Source of the DNA: Lignipirellula cremea
GTDB taxonomy: Bacteria; Planctomycetota; Planctomycetia; Pirellulales; Pirellulaceae
Direction of reading: 5' to 3'
Length of the DNA: 64,000 bases
NCBI RefSeq assembly: GCF_007751035.1
Contig: NZ_CP036433.1
Location: forward strand, 186,001-250,000
The first letter of the stretch is position 1; the number at the start of each line of letters is the position of its first letter. Positions 16,661 through 25,507 of this stretch are shown here, piece after piece. The position numbers and the translations under genes are program-made. The notes beneath the pieces were generated by a model. It worked only from the letters and a program-made list of their open reading frames with translations, was not told the DNA's origin and did no database searches.

Positions 16661-19231
16661 TCACTTGGGCAAAACATAAACGGACTCAAACGGCGGCGTT
16701 TCGATCGACTTGGCTTCCTTCAAGATCGCGATGACTTCGGGCGTGGCGGCGCGGAGTCGCGGTAATTTCACGCCCTTCTCGGCTTTGCTCAGCGCCGTAG
16801 CGACTGCGGACGAATCGAGCACGGTCAGTCCCAGGTAGCTCGACTTCGATCCCGCCGCGAGGATCTCTGCGGCTTCGAGTGACAGGCTTGTCAGCGCGGG
16901 GAGTGTGACACCTCCGGAGGAGCCGCCTTCCACGAACCGCCTCGCCAGTTCGGGCGAATCGAGGACCTCGATCTTCCTGACGTCGAAAATCTGACGGTAC
17001 TTGACCAAGGCCGGGATCGCTTCCTTGGAGATGCTCTCCATTGCATAAAAAGACCGACTGTATTGCCAGGCGAACCTCTCGGCGAGCGGCACGGAGTCGA
17101 GTTCTCTCACGGGTAACTGCAAGGTGGCAGGAGTCTTTGCCAGCGCCGCAGCCGCGTCCGGCGTGAGTTGTTCCACCGCCGGGCCGAGGATTTCCAGATA
17201 TACGCCATCGAACGAGGAGAGTGCGCGAGCCGACTCATCCGGGAGTTCGCCGAGTCTGAACGAGAGGCTTCCGTCGTACTTGGCCAGTTCCACCGCCGTT
17301 TCCGGGGAAAGCGAAAAGCCACTGGGCAACGAGCCAGCCAACAGAGTACCGAACACCAAACTCGGGCTCTTGCTGGTCCTGCCTTGTCCGTTCACTTGAA
17401 TTCCGCGGTTGAGCGATTTCACCAAAATTCGTGCCGATTCAGGCGATAGCTCTTTCAAATGGGGAAACGAGATGCCTCCTAGCGCCACGTCCGTGTCGAT
17501 CGGTGTTCTGGAGAACGCGTCTGCGAATTCCGGCGGCAAGGCAGGGATGCCCAGCGTCAAGCTGGAAGTGTTTTGTGCGAGGGCGCGAATCGTCTCCAGC
17601 GAGATGTCCTGAACGGACGGCAGAGAGATGCTAGCCCAACGCTTCTTTAGCAGCAGCCGAGCCGTTTCGGGCGAGAGTTCAGTCAGGCTGGGAAACGACA
17701 GGCTGCCGCTTGGGCGGACCTGGACAGTGCCATCGCGCAGCTTGAGTTCCTGGTCCGGCAGGCTGCCCAGCGCGGCGGCAACCTCGGGGGCAATCTCCGT
17801 GACACTCGGGAAGTTGAAACCAGTGCTTTTGACGAGCGTTTCCGCCAGGATCGCCGAGTCCAGCTTCTGCAGTTTGGGCAGGCTCAAGCGAGCGAATTCC
17901 AACACCCCCGGACGAGACGTGGTGCCGGCCAAACCGTCGGCCACGATGCGGATCTGTTCGGGGGTAAGTTCTTCCACATCCTGCAGCGTGAGATTCAAAC
18001 GGGACTTCAATACTGATCTCAGCACCTCGTCGGGCAAGGGCCCGCCCCCGATCAGAATCAGGTTGACAGGAGTATTCTTGTTGGCGATCGCGCCGGCCAC
18101 ATCAGGCGTCACTGCTGCCGTGCTCAAATAGACCGCCCCAAAGAAACTTCCTTGACCCTTAACCCCAATGAGAATATCCGCCTGTTCCGGGGTCAGTGTT
18201 CCGACCCTGGGAAGAAGCACGATGCCCGCTGCCAATTTTTTCACCAGGGGCAGTGAGTCGAGCGAAGTCAGGTTCGGAAGGGCGAGGCCGCCGACGGTTT
18301 CAGCCAGCTTATCCTGGACTTCCGGCGAGACGTCGGTCAGACCGGCCAGCGTCAAGCTGCGGTCGTTCTTGGCCAACGCGGCGGCGATCTCCCGTGTGAT
18401 CGTTTTAAGGTAAGGAAACGACAAGGCACCTGGTCGGGACGCGAGCTTCTCGGCCAGCGGCACCGAATTGAGTTCCGCTAGACTCGTCAGATAGAGGTGA
18501 CCACGCAGCTTGATGATCGCGTCGGCGGCTTCTGGAGATACGGAGTTCACCGAGTGCAGCCAGACGTTCGCGGCCTGACTCTGCGCCAGCGCAGAGGCCA
18601 CCTCGGGCGAGAGCTTCCTGATCCCGAGAATAAGCATCTCTCCCCGGAATTCCGCGAACGCTGCCGCCACCTCGGGAGTGATCTCGTAGGTTCTGCTAAG
18701 CTGCAAAATGCCGAAACGGGATTCCGCCTCAACTTGTTGAACCAATTCTCGGGCTTGCTGCAGCGTGATGTCCTCTGAGACCTTGGCCGGAACTTCCGGC
18801 AGCGGCAGTTCCTGAGTCGCCAAAGCAGTCGCGGGGAGCCGACCTAGCTGAATCAACTCGCCAAAGGTGGGCGAATTGGGCAGCGATGGATTCGCCAAAA
18901 TGTCTCTCATCCGCCGCCCCACCTCCCGTTGACGCGCCGAGTCCTCACGATCCGCCAGCTTCAACAACGTGTTGACTGCATTACCATATTCATTCCGCGG
19001 CCCGCCAAAACTGGCGAGATGACAGACACTACACCCGCGCTGCTGAACTTTCAGGGATAGAGTTCGCGCCGCTAGTGGATCATCCACGCTGCGGAGCTGT
19101 TCGCGGTATGCCCCACCAAGTCCGCAGACAGCTTGGACTTCATTGGACATGCCGAGCAGTGTCATGCTCAGCAAGACTCCGAAGATGGCGCGGACCCGCA
19201 TGGATCGGCGAGTGTAAACGAATGCGTTCAT
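16661..19231 (-). CDS. Giant secreted cytochrome c-LRR repeat protein (copy 1)
   Basis: An 856-residue paralogue of the next gene. The ATG at 19231 has AAGGAG nine bases upstream and gives a signal peptide (residues about 12-34, ending EVQA); an in-frame start at 19291 would overlap the anti-sigma gene and is rejected. The haem site is C67-S-V-C-H71, again followed by GGPRNEYGNAVNTLL. A linker (about 80-160) rich in Arg and Pro leads into about 30 LRR-like repeats (e.g. LTLAGLTDVSPEVQDKLAET). Both copies end with ATPEVIAILKEAKSIETPP. It is the first structural gene after the sigma/anti-sigma pair, hence its probable regulation by that sigma factor. Confidence 0.85.
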   Translation of the reverse strand: MNAFVYTRRSMRVRAIFGVLLSMTLLGMSNEVQAVCGLGGAYREQLRSVDDPLAARTLSLKVQQRGCSVCHLASFGGPRNEYGNAVNTLLKLADREDSARQREVGRRMRDILANPSLPNSPTFGELIQLGRLPATALATQELPLPEVPAKVSEDITLQQARELVQQVEAESRFGILQLSRTYEITPEVAAAFAEFRGEMLILGIRKLSPEVASALAQSQAANVWLHSVNSVSPEAADAIIKLRGHLYLTSLAELNSVPLAEKLASRPGALSFPYLKTITREIAAALAKNDRSLTLAGLTDVSPEVQDKLAETVGGLALPNLTSLDSLPLVKKLAAGIVLLPRVGTLTPEQADILIGVKGQGSFFGAVYLSTAAVTPDVAGAIANKNTPVNLILIGGGPLPDEVLRSVLKSRLNLTLQDVEELTPEQIRIVADGLAGTTSRPGVLEFARLSLPKLQKLDSAILAETLVKSTGFNFPSVTEIAPEVAAALGSLPDQELKLRDGTVQVRPSGSLSFPSLTELSPETARLLLKKRWASISLPSVQDISLETIRALAQNTSSLTLGIPALPPEFADAFSRTPIDTDVALGGISFPHLKELSPESARILVKSLNRGIQVNGQGRTSKSPSLVFGTLLAGSLPSGFSLSPETAVELAKYDGSLSFRLGELPDESARALSSFDGVYLEILGPAVEQLTPDAAAALAKTPATLQLPVRELDSVPLAERFAWQYSRSFYAMESISKEAIPALVKYRQIFDVRKIEVLDSPELARRFVEGGSSGGVTLPALTSLSLEAAEILAAGSKSSYLGLTVLDSSAVATALSKAEKGVKLPRLRAATPEVIAILKEAKSIETPPFESVYVLPK

Positions 19232-19271
19232 TGCGTTTGACTCCTTGAAACTTTCGTATTTCACTTTTGAT

Positions 19272-20096
19272 CTAATCACGGCCCCAGCCATCGGCCTTGG
19301 CCAGCAGCGGCGCTGTCAGGGCTGTGCCGCCTCCTGAGGGCTCGACGCTGACGACAAACATTTTCGGCTGCTGTACGAATTGATCCGCCTGAATCGGCAG
19401 AATCAGTTCGCCCGTGTTCCGATCCACTGGGAAGATGCCGCCATTGATGATCTCGTTTCCCGATACATCGCTACCGACAATCCAGAGCTGATACTGACGT
19501 TGCGCCAGGTCGTTGACGGTCAATCCCCGCAGCCGCAAATAGCCGATCTGCCGACCGCTGCTCCACACAATATCACCGCCGGATTCGCCGTCGACGCCAC
19601 CGCCGCTGTCGCTCACCAGTTGGAGATGTAAAACATCGGGCGCCGAGGCCAGGAGTTGCTCGCGCAGCTCGGCGATCGTCAACACCACGGCAGTCGGTTC
19701 AGGCTCATCAACAACCTGGATTTCGGTGGGCGATTCCGACTCGACGATCAGCGGTAAACTCTGATCCGTCGTCGGCCTTGTGAACCACAGCACCGTTACC
19801 GCCAGCAAACACGCTGCGGCAGTCGACCACGCAACGACTTCACGCCACGCGACTCGCGGGCGAGGAGCCGTAGTGGAACGTATTGGACTGGGGTCGTCGA
19901 CAGCCTCCGTCTCGGCGCTAAGCATCCGAGCTTCCGCTCGGTCGCGCAGCGCTGTATCCATCGCCATATAAGTTCGCAGTGTTCGACGGGCTTCCGGCTG
20001 CTCACGCAGTAGTTTCTGCAGGGCAGCAAAGTCGTCTTCGTTGATCGCGCCGTTTCTCCAGGCTTCGATCCATTTCCAACCAGTCGGCTCGCTCAT
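19272..20096 (-). CDS. RskA-like anti-sigma factor
   Basis: A 274-residue single-pass membrane protein. Residues 1-60 form a helical cytoplasmic domain expected to hold the sigma factor; one transmembrane helix lies at about 86-105 (VVAWSTAAACLLAVTVLWF); the outer domain (about 150-265) matches the anti-sigma-K (RskA C-terminal) fold with GYLRLRGLTVNDLAQRQYQL, 'YQLWIVGSDVSGNEIINGGIF' features and FVVSVEPSGGGTALTAP. Its start overlaps the sigma stop by four bases (ATGA). By analogy it restrains the ECF factor until an envelope signal triggers its proteolysis; the signal is unknown. The gene order then gives the regulated cytochrome c-LRR genes. Confidence 0.82.
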   Translation of the reverse strand: MSEPTGWKWIEAWRNGAINEDDFAALQKLLREQPEARRTLRTYMAMDTALRDRAEARMLSAETEAVDDPSPIRSTTAPRPRVAWREVVAWSTAAACLLAVTVLWFTRPTTDQSLPLIVESESPTEIQVVDEPEPTAVVLTIAELREQLLASAPDVLHLQLVSDSGGGVDGESGGDIVWSSGRQIGYLRLRGLTVNDLAQRQYQLWIVGSDVSGNEIINGGIFPVDRNTGELILPIQADQFVQQPKMFVVSVEPSGGGTALTAPLLAKADGWGRD

Positions 20097-20656
20097 TGCG
20101 GGTCTCCTTCTGTTGCGGCGCGCGCCAACGTATTTTCAATGCACCGCAGCAGAATAAGCCGCAAGCGGCCGATTGTCTTGTAGAGGGCGTTCGGCGAAAC
20201 ACCGATCTCTGCTGCGATCGGCTTGATCTTTTGCCCTGCGGAATAGACCCGCAATACGAGTTCGCGCTGACGGGTCGGCAGCTTGTTGAGGCAGCCGTCC
20301 AGGGCCCGGCGTTCTTGCTCGCTCTGAGCGAATTCTTCCTGGCATTCGTCGGCTAGAAGCAAGAGGAGATCCTCGTCGAAGATCAACCGATCCCGGGCTT
20401 TGGTGCGACGATAATTGAGCACTTCGTAGCGGGCAATCGTCGCGGCCCAACGGGCAAAATCGGTCTGCGGATCAAACCGACCAAACTTCGTCCAAGCCGC
20501 TATACTCACATTCTGCATCACTTCGTCCACATCGTCCCAAGACGGCAACAACGTGCGCACAAAGCACCGCAATGCGCCTTCATGACGTATAAACAACCGC
20601 ATAAACGTCCAATAGGGGTCGTCGGCGGCTGGCTGTTCTCTCGGAATTGTCGTCAT
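20093..20656 (-). CDS. ECF-type sigma factor (Rhodopirellula/Verrucomicrobium group)
   Basis: A 187-residue sigma factor of the ECF type. Region 2 spans about 18-85 (LLPSWDDVDEVMQNVSIAAW, FARWAATIARYEVLNYRR), region 4 about 115-175 with the HTH in KPIAAEIGVSPNALYKTIGR. It ends in an ATGA overlap with the anti-sigma gene. A ribosome-binding site AAGGAG lies about 13 bases before the ATG. Close to the family that TIGRFAMs calls Sig-70_gvs1. As the first gene of the minus-strand run ending at 8910 it likely directs transcription of the cytochrome c-LRR locus and of itself. Confidence 0.92.
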   Translation of the reverse strand: MTTIPREQPAADDPYWTFMRLFIRHEGALRCFVRTLLPSWDDVDEVMQNVSIAAWTKFGRFDPQTDFARWAATIARYEVLNYRRTKARDRLIFDEDLLLLLADECQEEFAQSEQERRALDGCLNKLPTRQRELVLRVYSAGQKIKPIAAEIGVSPNALYKTIGRLRLILLRCIENTLARAATEGDPQ

Positions 20657-20768
20657 CGCGATTGCACTCTCCTTACCTACTTACTGCCGACAGGCCAGAA
20701 ATCAGCCGCGGAAATCTCTGACAATCATTTTCTGGTGTAGGCGTCTCAAAAGTAGGTGGAAAATTTCC

Positions 20769-20849
20769 GTCATCCTCACGCAGGCGGGGATCCAGGGAGC
20801 CGCGGACGACGGTGAAGTCGCGCTGGTTTCCCGCATGCGCGGGAATGAC
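20769..20849. repeat. Palindromic intergenic repeat
   Basis: Two 25-bp arms, GTCATCCTCACGCAGG... (20769 on) and the reverse complement of ...GCGCGGGAATGAC (ending 20849), pair over about 18 of 25 positions around a 30-bp loop. The arms resemble the dispersed 'GTCATTCCCGC...GCGGGAATCCAG' repeats found between genes in many bacteria. It sits in the region between the sigma gene and an IS remnant; 20881-21000 holds an unrecognised open frame only. Confidence 0.5.
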
Positions 20850-21000
20850 GAGCCTTTGGCTCGTGGAGATCTCGCTAAATCTACCTATAATTCTGACGCT
20901 CACACCATTTTCTGGCTGGCAGGGTGCGAAGGACAGCCGTAACGTGAGCGGCGCCCCAGAGAGAGGTAAAGATGCGTTTCTTGGCCTTTAGGGCTCGACG

Positions 21001-21513
21001 GTGAGGAGTGCAGCCGGCAAAGTGGACGCGGCGCGTCTTGAGTTCCATCACGAACAGCAAGTAATAGGTGACTAATCCGTCCTTGGTCCAGACTTCGACG
21101 GTGGTAAAGTCGATTGCGGCCAAAACATCCCAATGGGCCTTGAGAAACGTGACCCAGGTGGTCTGGCGTTGGCGATCAGGAGCCGGTTCGATGCCGTGTT
21201 GCTTGAGGACGTTGCCCACCGTCGTGTCGGAGATGTGGTAGCCGACATTGGCCAAGGCGCCCTGAATGCGATCGTAGCCCCGGGAGGGGTTCTCCTGGGC
21301 GAATCACAGGATCAGATCCACGATCACCTCACGGATCCGCCGCCGGCCGACGGATTTGGGTTTCTCGCTCTGGTCCCATTTCTTCGCCACCAGTTCGCGA
21401 TGCCAGCGGAGGATCGTGTCGGGCGTCACGATCGTGGTCAACTCCCGCAGCGTCCTACATCCCAGCGCTTGCCTTTGACGGTCAGAATTCGCCGCTGGTC
21501 CTCGGTGAGCAAT
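21001..21513 (-). pseudogene. Fragment of the rve transposase (copy C)
   Basis: About 510 bp match the N-terminal and middle part of the transposase of copies A and B: from ILTVKGKAL-like codons near 21490 through ISDTTVGNVLKQHGIEPAPD to VMELKTRRVHFAGCTPH at 21005. It is broken by a stop near 21306 (CGG changed to TGA) and by a frameshift near 21465. Neither IS terminus is present. One edge abuts the DUF1552 stop at 21521, so the element was truncated by a deletion that stopped just short of that gene. Confidence 0.8.
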
Positions 21514-21520
21514 CCGCTCG

Positions 21521-22894
21521 TCATTGACCTTCATCCACCGCAAACCCCGCCAACCTTCCGGTGCTGTCTCCGAACTGCTGGATCGGGGCGCCGGCTTGCC
21601 GCGCGGTGGAGACGAAGAGGTTCGCCATCGGCGTTTCTTCCTTCATGTTCAAATGCCGGCCGGTCTCGACGCGTCCTCCTCCGCGGCCGGCGACCACGCA
21701 AGGGAGTTGGCTGTGGTCGTGCTTGCGCCCGTCGCCCATCGCAGTGCCGAAGGTGAGCAGGCAGTTGTCGAGCAGCGTCCCGCCCGCTTCCTCAATCGAC
21801 TTCAATTTGGCGACAAAGCGGGCGAACTCCTCGACGTGGAACTGATCGATTTTTTGCAGTTCCTCTTCCTGGCCAACGCTGTGCGTCAGTTGGTGATGGC
21901 CGGACTTGATGTCCAGGTGCACATAGGCCCGATTGGTTTGAGCGTTCGCCAGCATGAACGTGATGATCCGCGTGGCGTCCGTCTGGTAGGCCAGCGCCAT
22001 CAGGTCATACATCAGGCGGATGTGTTCGACGTAGCCGTCCGACTTGACATCGCTGGGCGTCGAGCGATAGCCGCTTAGCTCCCCTTTGAGGGCGACGCCG
22101 GAAGCGGGCAGGTCGATCGGCGGTAGCTCGGCCATGCGATCGATCTGCTGCTCCACGGCGCGGACGCTCTCGAAGTACTCTTCCATCTTGCGGCGATCGG
22201 TCGGTCCGAGCCGCCTCCGCAGCGAGCGAGCATCTTCGGCGACAAAGTCGAGCACGCTCTGGCGGGCGGCGGACCTTTGCCGGAAGCGCTCGCCCTGGCT
22301 GCCGCTGGCGCCGAACAGCCGATCGAACGCTCGGCAGGGATCGATCTCCACGCCGCTGGGCTGAGTGGGGCTTCGCCACGAGATGTTGGAAAGGTAGATG
22401 CAGCTGTAACCGGAATCGCAGCGGCCTTCTTTGCGGCTCGGTTCGACGCCAAGTTCCAGCGAAGGCAGGCGTGTCCGCTGACCCAAATGCCGGGCGGCGA
22501 CCTGGTCGATCGACTCGCCCAGGTAGATATCTTTGCCGCCTGTTTTCTTCGCTTGCGTCGCGGTCAGATACGTCGCGCCGCAACGGCTATGGGCGCCGGG
22601 TCCATCGCCATTAGGTCGGGCCTTATCATGAGCCAAGTTCGAGATCAGTAGCACGTCATCGCGCACGCGGGCCAGCGGGGCGTTCGTACGATTGAATTGG
22701 AAGTCTCGGCCCTCCCCGGTCGGTGTCCAATCGTCGCGAACCATGCCGTTGGGAAAGTAGATCCAGCCGAGCCGGATTGGCGGCTGGGATACCTCGGCTT
22801 CCGCCCGGCAGGTTGGAAGCATGGCATTCAAAAACGGCAGACCCAGCGTAACGCCGAGGCCGCGGAGGAAGGTGCGCCTGGGTAATTGCGGCAT
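21521..22894 (-). CDS. DUF1552 domain protein, Tat-exported
   Basis: A 457-residue DUF1552 protein with a Tat signal (PRRTFLRGLGVTLGLPFL). Family segments include YFPNGMVRDDWTPTGEGRDF near residue 45, SLELGVEPSRKEGRCDSGYS, MEEYFESVRAVEQQIDRM, and LLTFGTAMGDGRKHDHSQLP near the end. AAAGGAA precedes the ATG inside the upstream gene, only four bases separate the two. Last gene of the long minus-strand series; its 3' end lies eight bases from an IS remnant, so genes once downstream may have been lost. Confidence 0.92.
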   Translation of the reverse strand: MPQLPRRTFLRGLGVTLGLPFLNAMLPTCRAEAEVSQPPIRLGWIYFPNGMVRDDWTPTGEGRDFQFNRTNAPLARVRDDVLLISNLAHDKARPNGDGPGAHSRCGATYLTATQAKKTGGKDIYLGESIDQVAARHLGQRTRLPSLELGVEPSRKEGRCDSGYSCIYLSNISWRSPTQPSGVEIDPCRAFDRLFGASGSQGERFRQRSAARQSVLDFVAEDARSLRRRLGPTDRRKMEEYFESVRAVEQQIDRMAELPPIDLPASGVALKGELSGYRSTPSDVKSDGYVEHIRLMYDLMALAYQTDATRIITFMLANAQTNRAYVHLDIKSGHHQLTHSVGQEEELQKIDQFHVEEFARFVAKLKSIEEAGGTLLDNCLLTFGTAMGDGRKHDHSQLPCVVAGRGGGRVETGRHLNMKEETPMANLFVSTARQAGAPIQQFGDSTGRLAGFAVDEGQ

Positions 22895-22898
22895 CGTT

Positions 22899-25448
22899 CT
22901 ATTCCTTTGCTTTCGTTTCTCGTTCGCTGCGAGTCAGCCGGAATGGGCGACTGAGGACGATCTCGCTGACCAGGTCCTGCAGGCGGAAGTGTTGGTCACG
23001 CGTGTTTTCAACGATTTGATCGATCGCCACACGGTCATAATACTCCACGCCGCGGCCGGTGGCGAAGGTCAGCAGCTTGGCGGAAAGATGGCGGACGAAC
23101 GCCTCTTCCCGGTTGGCTAGAATCTGCACCAGTTCCTGGGCGCTCTGGAAAGACTCGCCTGAGGGGAGCTCTCCGGCGGCGTCGATCGGCTGCTTGCCGT
23201 CTTGGTCACGCCACTTGCCGATGGCGTCAAAGTGCTCGAAGCCGAATCCAATGGTATCCATCACGCGATGGCAGGAAGCGCAGGTGGCGTTGCTGCGATG
23301 CAGCTCCAGTTGCCGGCGCAGCGGCAAATCGGACGAGGCGGCCTGGGTCTCGTCGAGCGGAGGCACGTCCGCGGGTGGATCGGGCGGCTCTTCGCCGAGG
23401 ATCGTTTCCAGAATCCAAGCGCCGCGGCGCGTCGGGGAGGTCCGATTGGGATACGAGGTGAGCATCAACAAACTGCCGTGGGTCAGCACTCCTTGGCGAG
23501 GAACGCCGGCTAGTGGCGTGCGCTGAAAGTCGGCGTCCTTGGTTATGCCGGGGATCCCGTAGAACTTGGCCAACTCCCCGTTCACAAAGGTGTAGTCGGC
23601 GGTCAGCAGCTCGACCGCGCTGCGGTTCTCGCGGACGAGCGAATCGACCAGCAGCATCGTTTCGCGATGCAGGTCCGCTTTGAGCTGCGTGCTGAACTCG
23701 GGATACAGCTCGCGATCGAGTTGCACGTCGAGCACTTTTCGCAATCCGAGCCATTGGCCGAAGAATCCTTCGACGAAGGCAGCGCTGCGCGGATCCCGCA
23801 GCATGCGTTCGACCTGGGCGGCCAGCACGGCGTCTTCACTCAGCTTCCCTTTCGCCGCCAGCCGGAAGAGCCGCTCATCCGGCAGCGACGCCCAGAGGAA
23901 GTAGGAGAGCCGCGACGCCAAGGCATAGTCATCGACCGGTGCGATGATGGCCAAGTCTTCCGGCGGGGGTCCCAACTCCAGCCGGAACAGAAACCGCGGC
24001 GACACCAGAATCGCTTGCACGGCCAGCTCGATTCCTTCTTCGAAGTCGGCGCCTGCCTTCACCTGCGATTCCACGTACCCGATGAGCGAATCGAGCTCCG
24101 CTGGAGTGATCGGCCGGCGAAAGGCTTGCGACGCCAACGGCCGCAGGATCTTTGCCGCCGCTTCCGGGACGTCGAGCGTTGACGACGGCCGCACCTCAAG
24201 CAGCAACCGGTGGGCCTCAGCGAGTTGCGGAGTCGCATTTTCGCCGCGCTCGGCCGCAAGCCACAGTTCCGCATCCGGCCGCTGTGACGCCGGCGCTGTG
24301 CGCTTTGCGCCTCCGTTGAAAGAATAAGGACCGCGAATGCCGACTCGCCGCACACCCAACCGCGGGGCGCGAACCGGCGTCTTCGAGTGCGACTGGACCT
24401 CTTTCGGCGTCGTCTCCGTGGAAAAGCGATGACGGATCCGCAGCCGGCGCTGGCCCGCCTGGGCGAAGAATCGCACTGCATACGCCGTTTTCAAAGCAGT
24501 GGTTCCGCTGCCCGGGTAAACATCGATCACGCCCAGCGAGCGGTCGTCGCAAAGCAGCTCAGCGGCGGCCGCCGGCTTGGCGCCGGGCGGGGGGATCCGC
24601 TGGCCATCCTTCTCCAGCCAGCGCTCGTTCAAGCTGCGATCCTTCTCGTCCGGATTCGCCACGCCCCAGGCGTAAACCCGCATCTCGTATTCGCCCGGCG
24701 CCGGGAACTCGAAATCGAGATACAGCTCGGTATCGGGAATCATCTCCAAGCCACGATCGCTGTTGTTGCGGGTCTTTTTGGTTCTCTCGAAGAAGACCGC
24801 TTCGGTCGTGGCGTCCAGCTCAAACTCCTCCGACTTCCCCAACAGACAGGCGGTCAAACGTTCGGCGGCTCGGATGTACTGTTCCATCCGCAGCGGAGAG
24901 ATCGCCAGCACATCGCCGATATTGTCGAAACCGTAGCCGACATCGTCCTCGGGAAATTCATCGGCGAGCCGCATTTCGACGCCAAAAAGATCACGGATCG
25001 TGTTGTTGTACTCGGTGCGGTTCATACGGCGGATCGTCACTCGACCGGGGTCGATCGGCTGCGAGCGGTCGATATGGGTTACCGCCCTCTCGAGCCAGGC
25101 GATGACTTCCGCGGTTTCTGCTTGCTGAGGGCGATCGACTCCGTCAGGAGGCATCGACCCGGCCTTCAGTTGCTTGAGCACCTTTCGCCAAGGCTCCCGG
25201 TCGCGGAGCAAGTCCTGCAGCGAATCAAAATGCGTAAGGTCAAGATTCCCTTCACTGTCGTACTGATTGTGGCAGTCCACGCACCAAGTCGTGACAAAAG
25301 GTGACACTAGATGCGAGAACTCTTGTGGCGTGGGAACCGGGCTTTCGCTTGCGTGGACTGATGTCGCGGCCAGCAGCACGGCAAAGCAAGCGATGCGGCG
25401 GTTTGCCATCCGAAGAGCCGAATTCAAGATCGTGAGAGTCATACTCAT
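22899..25448 (-). CDS. DUF1592-family planctomycete cytochrome c-like protein
   Basis: An 849-residue secreted protein with the full family architecture: signal peptide (about 15-33), haem c motif C56-V-D-C-H60, DUF1587 at about 140-205 (TIRRMNRTEYNNTIRDLFGV), a carbohydrate-binding-like beta region (about 215-390), DUF1595 (about 430-490), DUF1592 (about 505-630, DDYALASRLSYFLWASLPDE), DUF1588 with CASCHRVMDTIGFGFE, and DUF1585 ('LLTFATGRGVEYYDRVAID'). An alternative ATG at 25409 gives a shorter leader. It pairs with the DUF1552 gene and follows a sulfatase, which suggests that the pair takes part in breakdown of a sulfated polymer. Confidence 0.92.
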   Translation of the reverse strand: MSMTLTILNSALRMANRRIACFAVLLAATSVHASESPVPTPQEFSHLVSPFVTTWCVDCHNQYDSEGNLDLTHFDSLQDLLRDREPWRKVLKQLKAGSMPPDGVDRPQQAETAEVIAWLERAVTHIDRSQPIDPGRVTIRRMNRTEYNNTIRDLFGVEMRLADEFPEDDVGYGFDNIGDVLAISPLRMEQYIRAAERLTACLLGKSEEFELDATTEAVFFERTKKTRNNSDRGLEMIPDTELYLDFEFPAPGEYEMRVYAWGVANPDEKDRSLNERWLEKDGQRIPPPGAKPAAAAELLCDDRSLGVIDVYPGSGTTALKTAYAVRFFAQAGQRRLRIRHRFSTETTPKEVQSHSKTPVRAPRLGVRRVGIRGPYSFNGGAKRTAPASQRPDAELWLAAERGENATPQLAEAHRLLLEVRPSSTLDVPEAAAKILRPLASQAFRRPITPAELDSLIGYVESQVKAGADFEEGIELAVQAILVSPRFLFRLELGPPPEDLAIIAPVDDYALASRLSYFLWASLPDERLFRLAAKGKLSEDAVLAAQVERMLRDPRSAAFVEGFFGQWLGLRKVLDVQLDRELYPEFSTQLKADLHRETMLLVDSLVRENRSAVELLTADYTFVNGELAKFYGIPGITKDADFQRTPLAGVPRQGVLTHGSLLMLTSYPNRTSPTRRGAWILETILGEEPPDPPADVPPLDETQAASSDLPLRRQLELHRSNATCASCHRVMDTIGFGFEHFDAIGKWRDQDGKQPIDAAGELPSGESFQSAQELVQILANREEAFVRHLSAKLLTFATGRGVEYYDRVAIDQIVENTRDQHFRLQDLVSEIVLSRPFRLTRSERETKAKE

Positions 25449-25507
25449 GCGGGGTCGATCGCGGTGGGAAGGAAAGCGCGTCTGTGAAGGGGGCTAAGGG
25501 TTGGCGA

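Noticed and set aside
13992-19231. Regularly spaced repeated DNA that might suggest a CRISPR array or satellite
   Set aside because: The period of about 65-75 bp is the codon echo of LRR-like protein repeats; the frames are open throughout and the units diverge.
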